Positions 1-6,363 of a stretch of 9,381 nucleotides of DNA are shown piece by piece (the stretch's first letter is position 1; every line of letters starts with the position of its first letter). The notes under the pieces were generated by a model. It had not been told where the DNA came from. It saw only the letters and a program-made list of their open reading frames with translations, and made no database searches. Where the stretch lies: the NCBI GenBank assembly GCA_003663345.1, contig QMZU01000020.1:1-9381 (forward strand). The letters are read 5' to 3'. The position numbers and the translations under genes were made by a program. The DNA is from Candidatus Aenigmatarchaeota archaeon. Its GTDB lineage: Archaea; Aenigmatarchaeota; Aenigmatarchaeia; PWEA01; B50-G16.

Positions 1-927
1 GAATTCAACCCAGAGCTCGGTGAGATAGCAAATATAGATGGAAGAGAACTCTTCCAGCTGCTTTCGGAGAACATGACACCAGAACACTGGCAAAAGATAG
101 CCAGGGAGGTGGAGAAGGAGATAAGAAAAGGCGTTGATGGAATCGTGATAATGCATGGGACAGATACCATGGGGTATACTGCTGCTGCTCTTTCGTTCAT
201 GTTGGAGGACCTGCCGGTTCCTGTGGTTCTGGTGGGTTCGCAGCGATCATCGGACCGTGGCTCCTCGGATTCGCATATGAACCTGGCCTGCGCTGTCAAG
301 GCAGCCACATCGGATATAGCAGAAGTGATGGTCTGCATGCACGGGGAAAGCTCTGATACATACTGTTACCTCCATCGTGGCACCAAAGCCAGGAAGATGC
401 ACACCTCTGCCAGGTACGCTTTTCGCACCGTCAACACGGAGCCTATAGCCAAAGTCCACTGGGAGGGTCTCCGCATCGAGATTCTATCGGATTATAGAAG
501 AAAGGACAAGTCGAGAAAATTAAAGCTCCTTGACAGGATGGAGAAGAGGGTCTCGCTGGTGAAGATATATCCTGGGATGAATATGGAACTCCTCAAAGAG
601 GTCTGTAAAAGATCCAAGGGGATAATCATTGAGGGAACAGGTTTGGGGCACGTTCCAGTTAACGCTATAAAAATACTCAAGAGGTTCATATCCGAGGGTG
701 GGTATGTTTTCATGACATCCCAGTGCCTGTACGGTCGTGTGAATATGAACGTTTACGAGACCGGAAGGGATCTCCTTCAGATAGGTGTGATGGGAAACTA
801 CACGGATATGTTGCCTGAAACCGCACTTGTGAAGATGATGTGGGTTCTTGGAAACCATAAGAAGAACGTCAAAGAGATGATGGAAAGAAATCTTCGAGGA
901 GAGATAACCGATAGGAGTGTGTTCTGA
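1..927 (+). CDS. gatD: Glutamyl-tRNA(Gln) amidotransferase subunit D (GatD), 5' truncated
   Basis: GatD is the glutaminase subunit of the archaeal GatDE complex. It releases ammonia from glutamine, and GatE uses that ammonia to amidate Glu-tRNA(Gln). The frame is open from base 1, 24 codons before the first ATG at 73, and those codons (NPELGEI...LLSENM) read as ordinary GatD sequence, so the gene starts outside the window. Visible are 308 C-terminal residues of a family that is usually about 420-440 long. The L-asparaginase-type core is clear. HGTDTMGYTAA (bases 154-186) carries the second catalytic Thr and the Asp. VGSQRSSDRGSSD follows. ARKMHTS carries the Lys (394-396) that aligns with the asparaginase catalytic lysine. 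The first catalytic Thr (TGGTI region) and the N-terminal domain are missing only because of the window edge. The stop TGA (925-927) overlaps the gatE ATG by one base. Identification is strong. Confidence 0.96.
   Translation, partial: EFNPELGEIANIDGRELFQLLSENMTPEHWQKIAREVEKEIRKGVDGIVIMHGTDTMGYTAAALSFMLEDLPVPVVLVGSQRSSDRGSSDSHMNLACAVKAATSDIAEVMVCMHGESSDTYCYLHRGTKARKMHTSARYAFRTVNTEPIAKVHWEGLRIEILSDYRRKDKSRKLKLLDRMEKRVSLVKIYPGMNMELLKEVCKRSKGIIIEGTGLGHVPVNAIKILKRFISEGGYVFMTSQCLYGRVNMNVYETGRDLLQIGVMGNYTDMLPETALVKMMWVLGNHKKNVKEMMERNLRGEITDRSVF
914..917 (+). promoter_or_regulatory. Shine-Dalgarno-like site for gatE
   Basis: GGAG (in aGGAGtg) lies 9 nt before the gatE ATG at 927, inside the last codons of gatD. 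It supports 927 rather than the second Met codon at 933 as the start. With the one-base stop/start overlap, it suggests translational coupling that keeps GatD and GatE in equal amounts. Basis: visible sequence plus inference. Confidence 0.6.
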
Positions 928-2777
928 TGGAGATGAAATGTGGAATAGAGATTCACAACAGATTGAACACGAGAAAGAAATTATTCTGTGGTTGCAGACC
1001 GAGGATGTCCGAGAAGGACCCCACAGGAACCATAATTAGGAGGTTGAGGGCTGTTCCCGGTGAGCAGGGTGAGATCGACCCTGCAGCGATGTATGAGTTC
1101 TTCAGAAAGAGGGAATTTGAGTATATGACTTATGAGGATGAGACCTGTCTGGTAGAGATGGATGAGGAGCCACCACACTCTCTTAATATGGAAGCATTAG
1201 AGGTCTCCCTCCAGGTTGCGAAGATGTTGAAGGCGGAGATACCTGATGAAATACATGTCATGAGGAAGACTGTGATAGATGGCTCCAACACTTCAGGTTT
1301 CCAGAGAACGGCCATAGTTGGAATGAACGGGTTACTGGAAACCAGTGAAGGACCGGTGCGCATTTCGAACATCTCTCTGGAAGAGGAATCAGCACAGATA
1401 CTTGGGGCAGAAGGAAATAAAGTGACATACGGTCTTGACAGACTCGGTATACCGCTGATAGAGATAGGTACAGAACCGGATATAAAGAGTCCTTCTCAGG
1501 CCAGGGAGGTTGCGGAGAAGCTCGGGATGCTCATAAAGAGCACAGGAAAGAGCCAGACAGGTATAGGGAGGATAAGGCAGGATGTGAACGTTTCGGTGAA
1601 GGGCGGTGCGAGGATCGAGATAAAGGGTCTTCAGGATATAAGGATAATGGAGAGAGTAATTGAACTCGAGATTCAGCGACAAAAATCCCTCCTCGAGATA
1701 AGAGGTGAGCTGAAGAGAAGAAAAGCATCCGTAACCGGGATAATGGATGTCACCAATATCTTCAGAGATACCCGGAACAGACTCATAAAGAGGGTGATGA
1801 ATCAGGGAGGTTTGGTTCTGGCCTTCTGTCTCAAAGGTTTTGGAGGTCTGATGAAGAGAGAGGTCTGTGAAGGAAAACACTTCGGGGCAGAGCTTACTGA
1901 TTATGCCAAGGCATATGGTCTTGGGGGACTGATACACTCGGATGAGGATTTGAAGAATTATGGTATTGAGAAAGAAATGGACCTTCTCAGAAAGAGATTC
2001 AATGCTGGAAAGGATGATGTGGTTGTGGTTATGGCCGGTGATGAGGAGCATGTGGGAGGCGCGGCCGAAGCAGTTGCTTCAAGAGCGGAATATGCTTTGA
2101 AGGGTGTTCCGAAAGAGACAAGGTGCGCGAACCCTGATGGTACCACCTGTTACATGAGACCCCTTCCAGGAGAGTCGCGAATGTATCCGGAAACCGATAT
2201 ACCACCAATAAGGATAACGGAATCTTTCCTCAGGTCCATAAAAACCCCCGAACCCCTTGATGCTAAAGCTAATAGATTCATTAAGGATTTTGACCTTTCC
2301 CAAGACCTCGCCAATGAAATCGTAAAGTCGGACTATCTGGATATCTTCGAGGAGATCGCTCCGAAGACCAGAGAGCCGAAAAAAGTCGCGGAGCTTCTCA
2401 CAAGAACTTTGAAGGAATTGAAGAGAAAAGGAATTGATACCGAGTCTCTGAACCTCGAAGATTTAGAATCACTCTCAGAGATGTTCGGAAACCATGAAAT
2501 ACCCAGAGAAGCAATACCGGATATTATAACAAAAATGTCAAAAGGAGAGTTGTTGAAGAGTATACTTTCATCAATGAAGAAACTTGCCAGAGACGAATTG
2601 GAGTCACTCATAGATAGAATCATCCAAAGAAATATCGACCTTGTCAAAAGGGAGGGAACCAACTCTTTCAAGAAATTAATGGGAGATGTTATGTCAGAGG
2701 TCAGAGGAAGAATAAGTGGTTCGATAGTGGCGGATGTTTTGAGAGAAAGAATCGAAAAGGCGGTTAAAAATGATTGA
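927..2777 (+). CDS. gatE: Glutamyl-tRNA(Gln) amidotransferase subunit E (GatE)
   Basis: GatE binds Glu-tRNA(Gln), phosphorylates the glutamyl group with ATP and amidates it with ammonia from GatD, giving Gln-tRNA(Gln) in the cytoplasm. It has 616 residues, a normal length for the family. The N-terminal GatB-like cradle spans about residues 1-280: CGIEIHNRL near the start, KLFCGC at 18-23, ISLEEESAQIL at 149-159, and the RQDVNVSV/RIEIKGLQDI block at 217-238, matching bacterial GatB. An AspRS-type (GAD-like) insertion, the feature that separates GatE from GatB, lies at about 283-400 (GLGGLIHSDEDL at 331-342). The cradle resumes with RMYPETDIPP at 418-427. A helical YqeY-like tail runs from about 445 to the end and would contact the tRNA. 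The ATG overlaps the gatD stop, and the TGA overlaps the next gene by 8 bp. No defect is seen. Confidence 0.97.
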   Translation: MEMKCGIEIHNRLNTRKKLFCGCRPRMSEKDPTGTIIRRLRAVPGEQGEIDPAAMYEFFRKREFEYMTYEDETCLVEMDEEPPHSLNMEALEVSLQVAKMLKAEIPDEIHVMRKTVIDGSNTSGFQRTAIVGMNGLLETSEGPVRISNISLEEESAQILGAEGNKVTYGLDRLGIPLIEIGTEPDIKSPSQAREVAEKLGMLIKSTGKSQTGIGRIRQDVNVSVKGGARIEIKGLQDIRIMERVIELEIQRQKSLLEIRGELKRRKASVTGIMDVTNIFRDTRNRLIKRVMNQGGLVLAFCLKGFGGLMKREVCEGKHFGAELTDYAKAYGLGGLIHSDEDLKNYGIEKEMDLLRKRFNAGKDDVVVVMAGDEEHVGGAAEAVASRAEYALKGVPKETRCANPDGTTCYMRPLPGESRMYPETDIPPIRITESFLRSIKTPEPLDAKANRFIKDFDLSQDLANEIVKSDYLDIFEEIAPKTREPKKVAELLTRTLKELKRKGIDTESLNLEDLESLSEMFGNHEIPREAIPDIITKMSKGELLKSILSSMKKLARDELESLIDRIIQRNIDLVKREGTNSFKKLMGDVMSEVRGRISGSIVADVLRERIEKAVKND

Positions 2778-3105
2778 AGGTCTGGAGGTCTTTCCGGTTG
2801 TGAGGTTTCTGTTGCTTTCAGTAATCGCATCTTTCACGATAGTAATGGCATCGAGCGTGATGAACAGGGATACAAGTTATATCAGAACCTTTCTGGCATC
2901 GCTCGTCGCTGTGTACATAAACCTTTACTGGACGGTTAGGGTTCCATACCTCTTTCCTTATCAGTACTATCTTCTATCAGTCCTTCTCTGGATTATTGTT
3001 CTGAAATTCGTACTCGGTGAGGAATGGAAATACAGTGCTGCTCTCGGTCTAACAGCTTTTGCAGCTGTATATTTCACATCCTATTTCTTCCCGTTCTTTC
3101 TCTGA
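2770..3105 (+). CDS. Small four-helix integral membrane protein, unknown function
   Basis: I do not recognise this family. The 111-residue product is almost entirely hydrophobic. Probable membrane segments lie near residues 10-31, 40-61, 65-83 and 88-110. Short polar links include MNRDTSYIR (31-39) and GEEWKY (83-88). There is no signal peptide cleavage motif, no cysteine and no obvious catalytic motif. The start ATG lies inside the last codons of gatE (8-bp overlap), so it is probably the third gene of the gatD-gatE transcript and translationally coupled, though AAGGCGG upstream (2757-2763) is only a weak ribosome site. Its 3' end overlaps the convergent methylthiotransferase gene by 25 bp. 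That the frame is real is inferred from its length, the regular spacing of hydrophobic helices and the tight junction. No function can be deduced. Confidence 0.75.
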   Translation: MIEGLEVFPVVRFLLLSVIASFTIVMASSVMNRDTSYIRTFLASLVAVYINLYWTVRVPYLFPYQYYLLSVLLWIIVLKFVLGEEWKYSAALGLTAFAAVYFTSYFFPFFL

Positions 3106-4358
3106 ACCTCGCCTATCAGGACACCACCCTTCGTGTCAGTTATCCTTACCCTGAGAAATTCTCCTTTCAAGGAATCCCTGACCATTACCGGTCTGTAAGA
3201 CTCATCCCTCCCGAGAGAGAATCCATTTCTCATATCAGTGAAGAGAACAGTTCTTTCCTCACCAATCAACCCCTTCAGTTTCCTATTTCTAATCTCTCTG
3301 ACCAACTCTGAAATAACTCTGCTTCTTTCTCTGATCACATCAGAAGGAAGGCCCTTCATCTTTGCGGCATCGGTTCCAGGTCTTGCCCCGAATCTACTGA
3401 CATTGGTGTGTTCTGGCTCGATTCTCTTCATAAGATCGATGGTCATCTCAAAATCCTCATCACTCTCTCCAGGGAACCCAACTATTATATCGGTCCATAT
3501 ACTGATATCCGGGATACTTTCCCTGAACCTATCAACCATTTGAAGAAATTCATCCGCTGTATACCCCCTTCTCATCCTCTTCAGAACAGAGTCACTCCCG
3601 CTCTGCACAGGAATGTGTAGAAATCTGTAAATCTTCTCATTTCTGTAAATCTCGACCATCTCATCCTCTATTCTCTTCAACGTATTGGGATTCATCATAC
3701 CAACCCTTACTCTGAACCTTCCGGGTATTTCCAGAATCCTCTCAAGTAACTCCGGAAGGGATGAACCTATGTCAAAACCATAGGATGCCATATCCTGTGA
3801 TGTGAGCCATACCTCTTTACAGCCAGAAGAAACAGATTTTTCGATATCCTCAACTATCATCTCCGGAGAGAAGGACTTCAGGGAACCTTTGGCTTTTTTA
3901 ACTATACAGTATGAGCAGTTGCCCAGACACCCTTCAGACACCTCAGATATATGAATATATGGATTCTTTCTGATCCTTGGTAAACGAACCTTCTCCTCCT
4001 TCCTTTCACCGACATACTCCACCCTTAAACCGTCGTGAACCTTCTTCACGGCCTCTCCGACCTTCCTGCACCAGCTCGGTCCCAGAAGGGAGGCGGAGGG
4101 GGCGATATCACGGATCACCTCTGGTTCAACCTCCGCCATGCACCCAGCAACCACCAGTTTTTTCCTGCTCAGTTCCCTTATCCTGTTTCTCATCTTGCTC
4201 TCGGTCGGGTTCTTCACAATGCAGGTGTTCAGTATCACAACGTCCGCATTCTCCTCTCCTACAATCTCACACCCTGCTCGTGAGAGAAGACCCAGCATAA
4301 CCTCTGAATGTGCCTGATTTGCCGAGCACCCATAAGTCTCCAAGTAAACCCTCACCAT
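3081..4358 (-). CDS. e-MtaB-type tRNA threonylcarbamoyladenosine methylthiotransferase (CDKAL1/MiaB family)
   Basis: This is a radical-SAM enzyme that adds a methylthio group to t6A37 of ANN-decoding tRNAs, giving ms2t6A. The 425 residues show the family's three domains. The UPF0004 N-terminal domain (about 1-100) has cluster cysteines C11 (ETYGCSANQ), C46 (LNTCIV) and C73 (VAGCMAE). The radical-SAM core (about 130-355) has the CxxxCxxC motif C144/C148/C151 (GCLGNCSYC), followed by HIPVQSGSD at 248-256 and DIIVGFPGE at 290-298. A short C-terminal TRAM-like tRNA-binding domain spans about 360-420. YGCSANQA and the lack of MiaB-specific features favour the archaeal/eukaryal t6A branch over MiaB or RimO. 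The ATG is preceded by a TATA-like box at leaderless spacing. Its end overlaps the convergent membrane protein gene. The family call is very firm; the exact substrate is inferred from family knowledge. Confidence 0.93.
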   Translation of the reverse strand: MVRVYLETYGCSANQAHSEVMLGLLSRAGCEIVGEENADVVILNTCIVKNPTESKMRNRIRELSRKKLVVAGCMAEVEPEVIRDIAPSASLLGPSWCRKVGEAVKKVHDGLRVEYVGERKEEKVRLPRIRKNPYIHISEVSEGCLGNCSYCIVKKAKGSLKSFSPEMIVEDIEKSVSSGCKEVWLTSQDMASYGFDIGSSLPELLERILEIPGRFRVRVGMMNPNTLKRIEDEMVEIYRNEKIYRFLHIPVQSGSDSVLKRMRRGYTADEFLQMVDRFRESIPDISIWTDIIVGFPGESDEDFEMTIDLMKRIEPEHTNVSRFGARPGTDAAKMKGLPSDVIRERSRVISELVREIRNRKLKGLIGEERTVLFTDMRNGFSLGRDESYRPVMVRDSLKGEFLRVRITDTKGGVLIGEVQRKNGKK

Positions 4359-4380
4359 ACTAAGAGTAAAAAAGAGGAAA

Positions 4381-4390
4381 GTATAAAACC
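4381..4390 (-). promoter_or_regulatory. TATA-like promoter box of the methylthiotransferase gene
   Basis: Read on the minus strand the box is GGTTTTATAC, centred about 27 nt upstream of the ATG at 4358. In archaea transcription starts about 26 nt after the TATA centre, so the predicted start coincides with the ATG. There is no Shine-Dalgarno in the intervening ACTCTTAGT, which fits a leaderless mRNA. Inferred from spacing and base composition only. Confidence 0.5.
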
Positions 4391-4401
4391 CTTTCTTAGG
4401 T

Positions 4402-4512
4402 TTATCTTCTTCTGAGCCTCGAACAGTTCAGCGTCTTCAACTCGTAATCCCTTACTGCCCTTTCAACAATACCCAATAACTCCTCAAAATCTTCGTCCCT
4501 ATACCTAAACAT
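4402..4512 (-). CDS. Possible 36-residue charged small protein
   Basis: This is a short open frame in the otherwise empty intergenic region. It starts at the ATG at 4512 and ends in TAA at 4402. The product begins MFRYRDEDFEELL and ends in a basic tail (CSRLRRR). The middle, EELLGIVERAVRDYEL, has the heptad-like spacing of an amphipathic helix. Acidic residues cluster in the first two thirds and basic ones at the end. AGG, AGA and GAG codons dominate, as in the neighbouring genes. A TATA-like box lies about 37 nt upstream, giving a predicted leader of about 10 nt. An in-frame GTG at 4536 or TTG at 4542 could extend it N-terminally by 8 or 10 residues. It precedes the methylthiotransferase gene by 43 bp, but that gene seems to have its own promoter. 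I recognise no family. It could be a small regulator, a remnant of a longer gene, or chance. Confidence 0.4.
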   Translation of the reverse strand: MFRYRDEDFEELLGIVERAVRDYELKTLNCSRLRRR

Positions 4513-4516
4513 GCCG

Positions 4517-4531
4517 ACATCAATTTGATGT
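4517..4531. promoter_or_regulatory. Perfect 15-bp palindrome, candidate operator
   Basis: ACATCAA-T-TTGATGT is a perfect 7-bp inverted repeat around one central base. It lies between the small minus-strand frame (ATG at 4512) and its TATA-like box (4543-4554), spanning the predicted start point near 4522. It is also about 73 bp upstream of the plus-strand kinase-fold gene. The arms and spacer are too short for an RNA terminator, and the position suits a dimeric helix-turn-helix regulator. The regulator is unknown. Confidence 0.4.
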
Positions 4532-4542
4532 AACACACTCAA

Positions 4543-4554
4543 TTTTTATAAAAC
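4543..4554 (-). promoter_or_regulatory. TATA-like box, probably for the small minus-strand gene
   Basis: On the minus strand this reads GTTTTATAAAAA, centred near 4548-4549, predicting a start near 4522, about 10 nt before the small frame's ATG. The box is nearly symmetric, so it could also serve the plus strand, giving the kinase-fold gene a leader of about 29 nt. Inference from sequence only. Confidence 0.4.
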
Positions 4555-4572
4555 TGCAGGATTCTTTAAAAG

Positions 4573-4584
4573 TATTTAAAAATT
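4573..4584 (+). promoter_or_regulatory. TATA-like promoter box of the kinase-fold gene
   Basis: TATTTAAAAATT is centred about 26 nt before the ATG at 4604. A second AT-rich stretch, CTTTAAAAG, lies just upstream at 4564-4572. No Shine-Dalgarno precedes the ATG, so a leaderless transcript is likely. Confidence 0.5.
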
Positions 4585-4603
4585 CGCGCAGAGATGAGAT
4601 ATT

Positions 4604-5659
4604 ATGAACGAAAGGTCAAAAGAAAGCCTGAAAAAGTACTTCGCAGAAAGATACGGAAAAGTTAAGGAGATTGAAAAGTTTGGTGAGGGTGTTCTGACCA
4701 AGGTTTACAGGGTGCGTTTTGATGATGATACAAGGGACCTGATCATCCGGTATCCGAAGGAGTGCGGTGGCCAGGAGCACCCGTCCGACAGGGCCAAAAA
4801 CCTGCTCTGGGGGCACGATACTTATAACAGGTTGCCGAAACATGTGAAGTCTGTTGAGGTCCTTATTCTCAGGAAAGATGGGTCATTGGTCCCCATAGGC
4901 GAGTATGAGGAGTTCATTCAGGTTATGGAGCTGGCAAGTCCTGACAGCGTGGAATATTTCAATGACTTGGACAGAATACTTCAGAACGACCTCACGGAGA
5001 AAGATTTGAAAAGAGCCACGATACTCTCAGATTATTTGGTGGATATACATTCAGTGAAGAGGGAAAGCCCTCTCGAGTACATGAGCAGAATAAGGAATCT
5101 TGTCGGTCATGGGGATGGAATAATGGGGATCATTGATTCCTACCCCTCTTACAATGAGCTGGACTTCACAGACCCTGAAGAGCTTATAAATATACAGAAA
5201 AAAGCGGTTGAATGGAAAGAGAGGATAAAGGGAATGTATCACAGGCTCTCACAGGTTCATGGAGATTTCCACCCCTTTGGAAACATAAGGTTCTTCGAGA
5301 ATGATGATTTTGAAGTTCTCGATAGGAGCAGGGGGGAATGGGGAGAACCAGCAGACGATGTCACATGCCTTTCCATAAATTACATCTTTTATGCTCTACA
5401 GGATAAGGGGAGATTTCAAGGAAAGTTCAAGAAACTCTACGATACCTTCCTCAACAATTACATTGAAAGGACCCAGGATCACGAGATGTTCAGGGTCATG
5501 CAACCTTTCTATGCCTGGAGGGGTTTGGTCATAGCAAACCCGAACTTCTACCCAAACCTTGACTACAATGTCAGAAGAGGGCTCTTCAACTTCATAAATA
5601 ATGTCCTGGATGTGGATGAGTTCGATCCCAAAGAGATAAACTCCTATCTGAAGAATTAG
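4604..5659 (+). CDS. Aminoglycoside/choline-kinase-fold (APH family) phosphotransferase, substrate unknown
   Basis: This is a 351-residue cytoplasmic protein with the small-molecule kinase fold. The N-terminal lobe has a glycine-rich turn and strand (FGEGVLTKVYRVRF, 26-39), then DLIIRYPKE (45-53), where the ATP-contacting basic residue would sit. The C-terminal lobe has the Brenner-type catalytic loop VHGDFHPFGN (218-227), with D221 as probable catalytic base. The metal-binding Asp is probably D240 in VLDRSRGEWGEPADD. The loop has one extra residue before Asn compared with the usual HGDxHxxN. The middle segment NLVGHGDGIMGIIDSYP (165-181) is distinctive and probably marks a subfamily. Membership in this fold does not imply antibiotic resistance; archaeal members more likely act on sugars, amino alcohols or other metabolites. 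It is a single gene with its own promoter, and its TAG overlaps the convergent dph6 stop by 4 bp. Fold is confident, substrate unknown. Confidence 0.85.
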   Translation: MNERSKESLKKYFAERYGKVKEIEKFGEGVLTKVYRVRFDDDTRDLIIRYPKECGGQEHPSDRAKNLLWGHDTYNRLPKHVKSVEVLILRKDGSLVPIGEYEEFIQVMELASPDSVEYFNDLDRILQNDLTEKDLKRATILSDYLVDIHSVKRESPLEYMSRIRNLVGHGDGIMGIIDSYPSYNELDFTDPEELINIQKKAVEWKERIKGMYHRLSQVHGDFHPFGNIRFFENDDFEVLDRSRGEWGEPADDVTCLSINYIFYALQDKGRFQGKFKKLYDTFLNNYIERTQDHEMFRVMQPFYAWRGLVIANPNFYPNLDYNVRRGLFNFINNVLDVDEFDPKEINSYLKN

Positions 5660-6318
5660 ACCAGTACAGCCTTCTTGATTTTCAAGTATCCACTGTTTCC
5701 CTCCCATACAACATCATAATCCTCAACAACCAACCTCTTCCTGAATATGGGACCGTTCAACACAAGCGTCTCGTACTCCCCACCCTCACCGGCTATGTGT
5801 ATGCCATATATCTCCCTCAGCTTCTTTAATTCCTCTAGGGCATCTTTATCCAGAATCCTTCCGAGCCATTCCCTTCCAAGACCCTCGGCCCCTACAGCCG
5901 TGATCATCACCTCAAACCTCTTCACAAGATCCTCCATATAATCATCAACATTCACGCCCCAGAGAGGCGCGTACATTTTCAATCCAAGAGTTTCACAAAC
6001 CCTTTCAACCCTCTCTTTCTGATACTTAGAGGCTATGGCTCCAACAACCACACCTTCCACACCGAGCTTTTCAAGGACCGCTCTCAGGTCATCCACCTCT
6101 TTCTCCTTCTCACCACGCGTCCATCCCTTCACAAGTTTTATACCAATGGATTCGGCAAGGAGTTCAACCAAATGCATGTTCGGGGTGTGGTACATGTAAC
6201 TCTCCACATTTTCACTTATCATCGAGATAAGATACGTTACCTCATATCCGTTCCTGAGAGCTAAATACAGAGTATAGGTACTATCCTTCCCACCTGAAAA
6301 GAGAGCAGCATATCCCAT
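5656..6318 (-). CDS. dph6: Diphthine--ammonia ligase (Dph6 type, MJ0570-related ATP-pyrophosphatase)
   Basis: This enzyme probably catalyses the last step of diphthamide formation on translation factor EF-2: ATP-dependent amidation of diphthine. The 220 residues match the length of the archaeal single-domain form, without the Rid-like domains fused to yeast Dph6. The N-terminal adenine-nucleotide alpha-hydrolase domain has the PP-loop SGGKDS at 8-13. YHTPN (43-47), GAIASKYQKERVE (93-105) and the terminal substrate-site block GEGGEYETLVLNGP (177-190) are family signatures. The start at 6318 places the PP-loop immediately after a first beta strand, as usual. It stands alone between two plus-strand genes: its start is divergent from mscS over 45 bp, and its TAA overlaps the kinase-fold gene's TAG. 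The family was long annotated as conserved hypothetical, so function here rests on family knowledge. Confidence 0.88.
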   Translation of the reverse strand: MGYAALFSGGKDSTYTLYLALRNGYEVTYLISMISENVESYMYHTPNMHLVELLAESIGIKLVKGWTRGEKEKEVDDLRAVLEKLGVEGVVVGAIASKYQKERVERVCETLGLKMYAPLWGVNVDDYMEDLVKRFEVMITAVGAEGLGREWLGRILDKDALEELKKLREIYGIHIAGEGGEYETLVLNGPIFRKRLVVEDYDVVWEGNSGYLKIKKAVLV

Positions 6319-6330
6319 AATATCCCTAAA

Positions 6331-6340
6331 CCTTTAAAAG
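6331..6340 (+). promoter_or_regulatory. TATA-like promoter box of mscS
   Basis: CCTTTAAAAG is centred about 28 nt before the mscS ATG at 6364, with no Shine-Dalgarno in the intervening bases. This is consistent with a leaderless mscS transcript. On the opposite strand the same box would be too close to the dph6 ATG (about 18 nt) to serve it. Confidence 0.45.
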
Positions 6341-6348
6341 CCTAAGAG

Positions 6349-6359
6349 TTAAAAACTTA
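6349..6359 (-). promoter_or_regulatory. Possible TATA-like box for dph6
   Basis: On the minus strand this AT-rich stretch reads TAAGTTTTTAA. It is centred about 36 nt upstream of the dph6 ATG, predicting a leader of roughly 9 nt that would include AGGGA as a weak ribosome site. It sits within the 45-bp divergent gap, and the match to a TATA consensus is poor. Confidence 0.25.
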
Positions 6360-6363
6360 TCCT

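Noticed and set aside
73..75. ATG at 73 as the true gatD start
   Set aside because: The frame is open to base 1 and the upstream codons fit GatD. A start here would also remove the N-terminal domain and the first catalytic threonine.
1389..2051. 220-codon open frame on the minus strand
   Set aside because: It lies wholly inside gatE, whose plus-strand product matches its family along the full length. The antisense product has no recognisable domain and is explained by gatE codon bias.
2333..2830. 165-codon minus-strand frame across the gatE end and the start of the membrane protein
   Set aside because: Antisense to the helical tail of gatE and rich in Ser/Leu/Phe, as expected from complementing Glu/Lys/Arg-rich codons; no motifs.
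3977..4300. 107- and 82-codon plus-strand frames opposite the methylthiotransferase gene
   Set aside because: Low-complexity Pro/Ser/Arg-rich products antisense to the conserved N-terminal domain of a well-identified enzyme.
4517..4531. Palindrome as a transcription terminator
   Set aside because: The single-base centre allows no RNA hairpin loop of useful size, and there is no T-run directly after it in either direction.
4604..5659. Antibiotic-resistance gene reading of the APH-family protein
   Set aside because: Only the general kinase fold is shared. The catalytic loop differs, and the setting is housekeeping archaeal chromosome without mobile-element signs.
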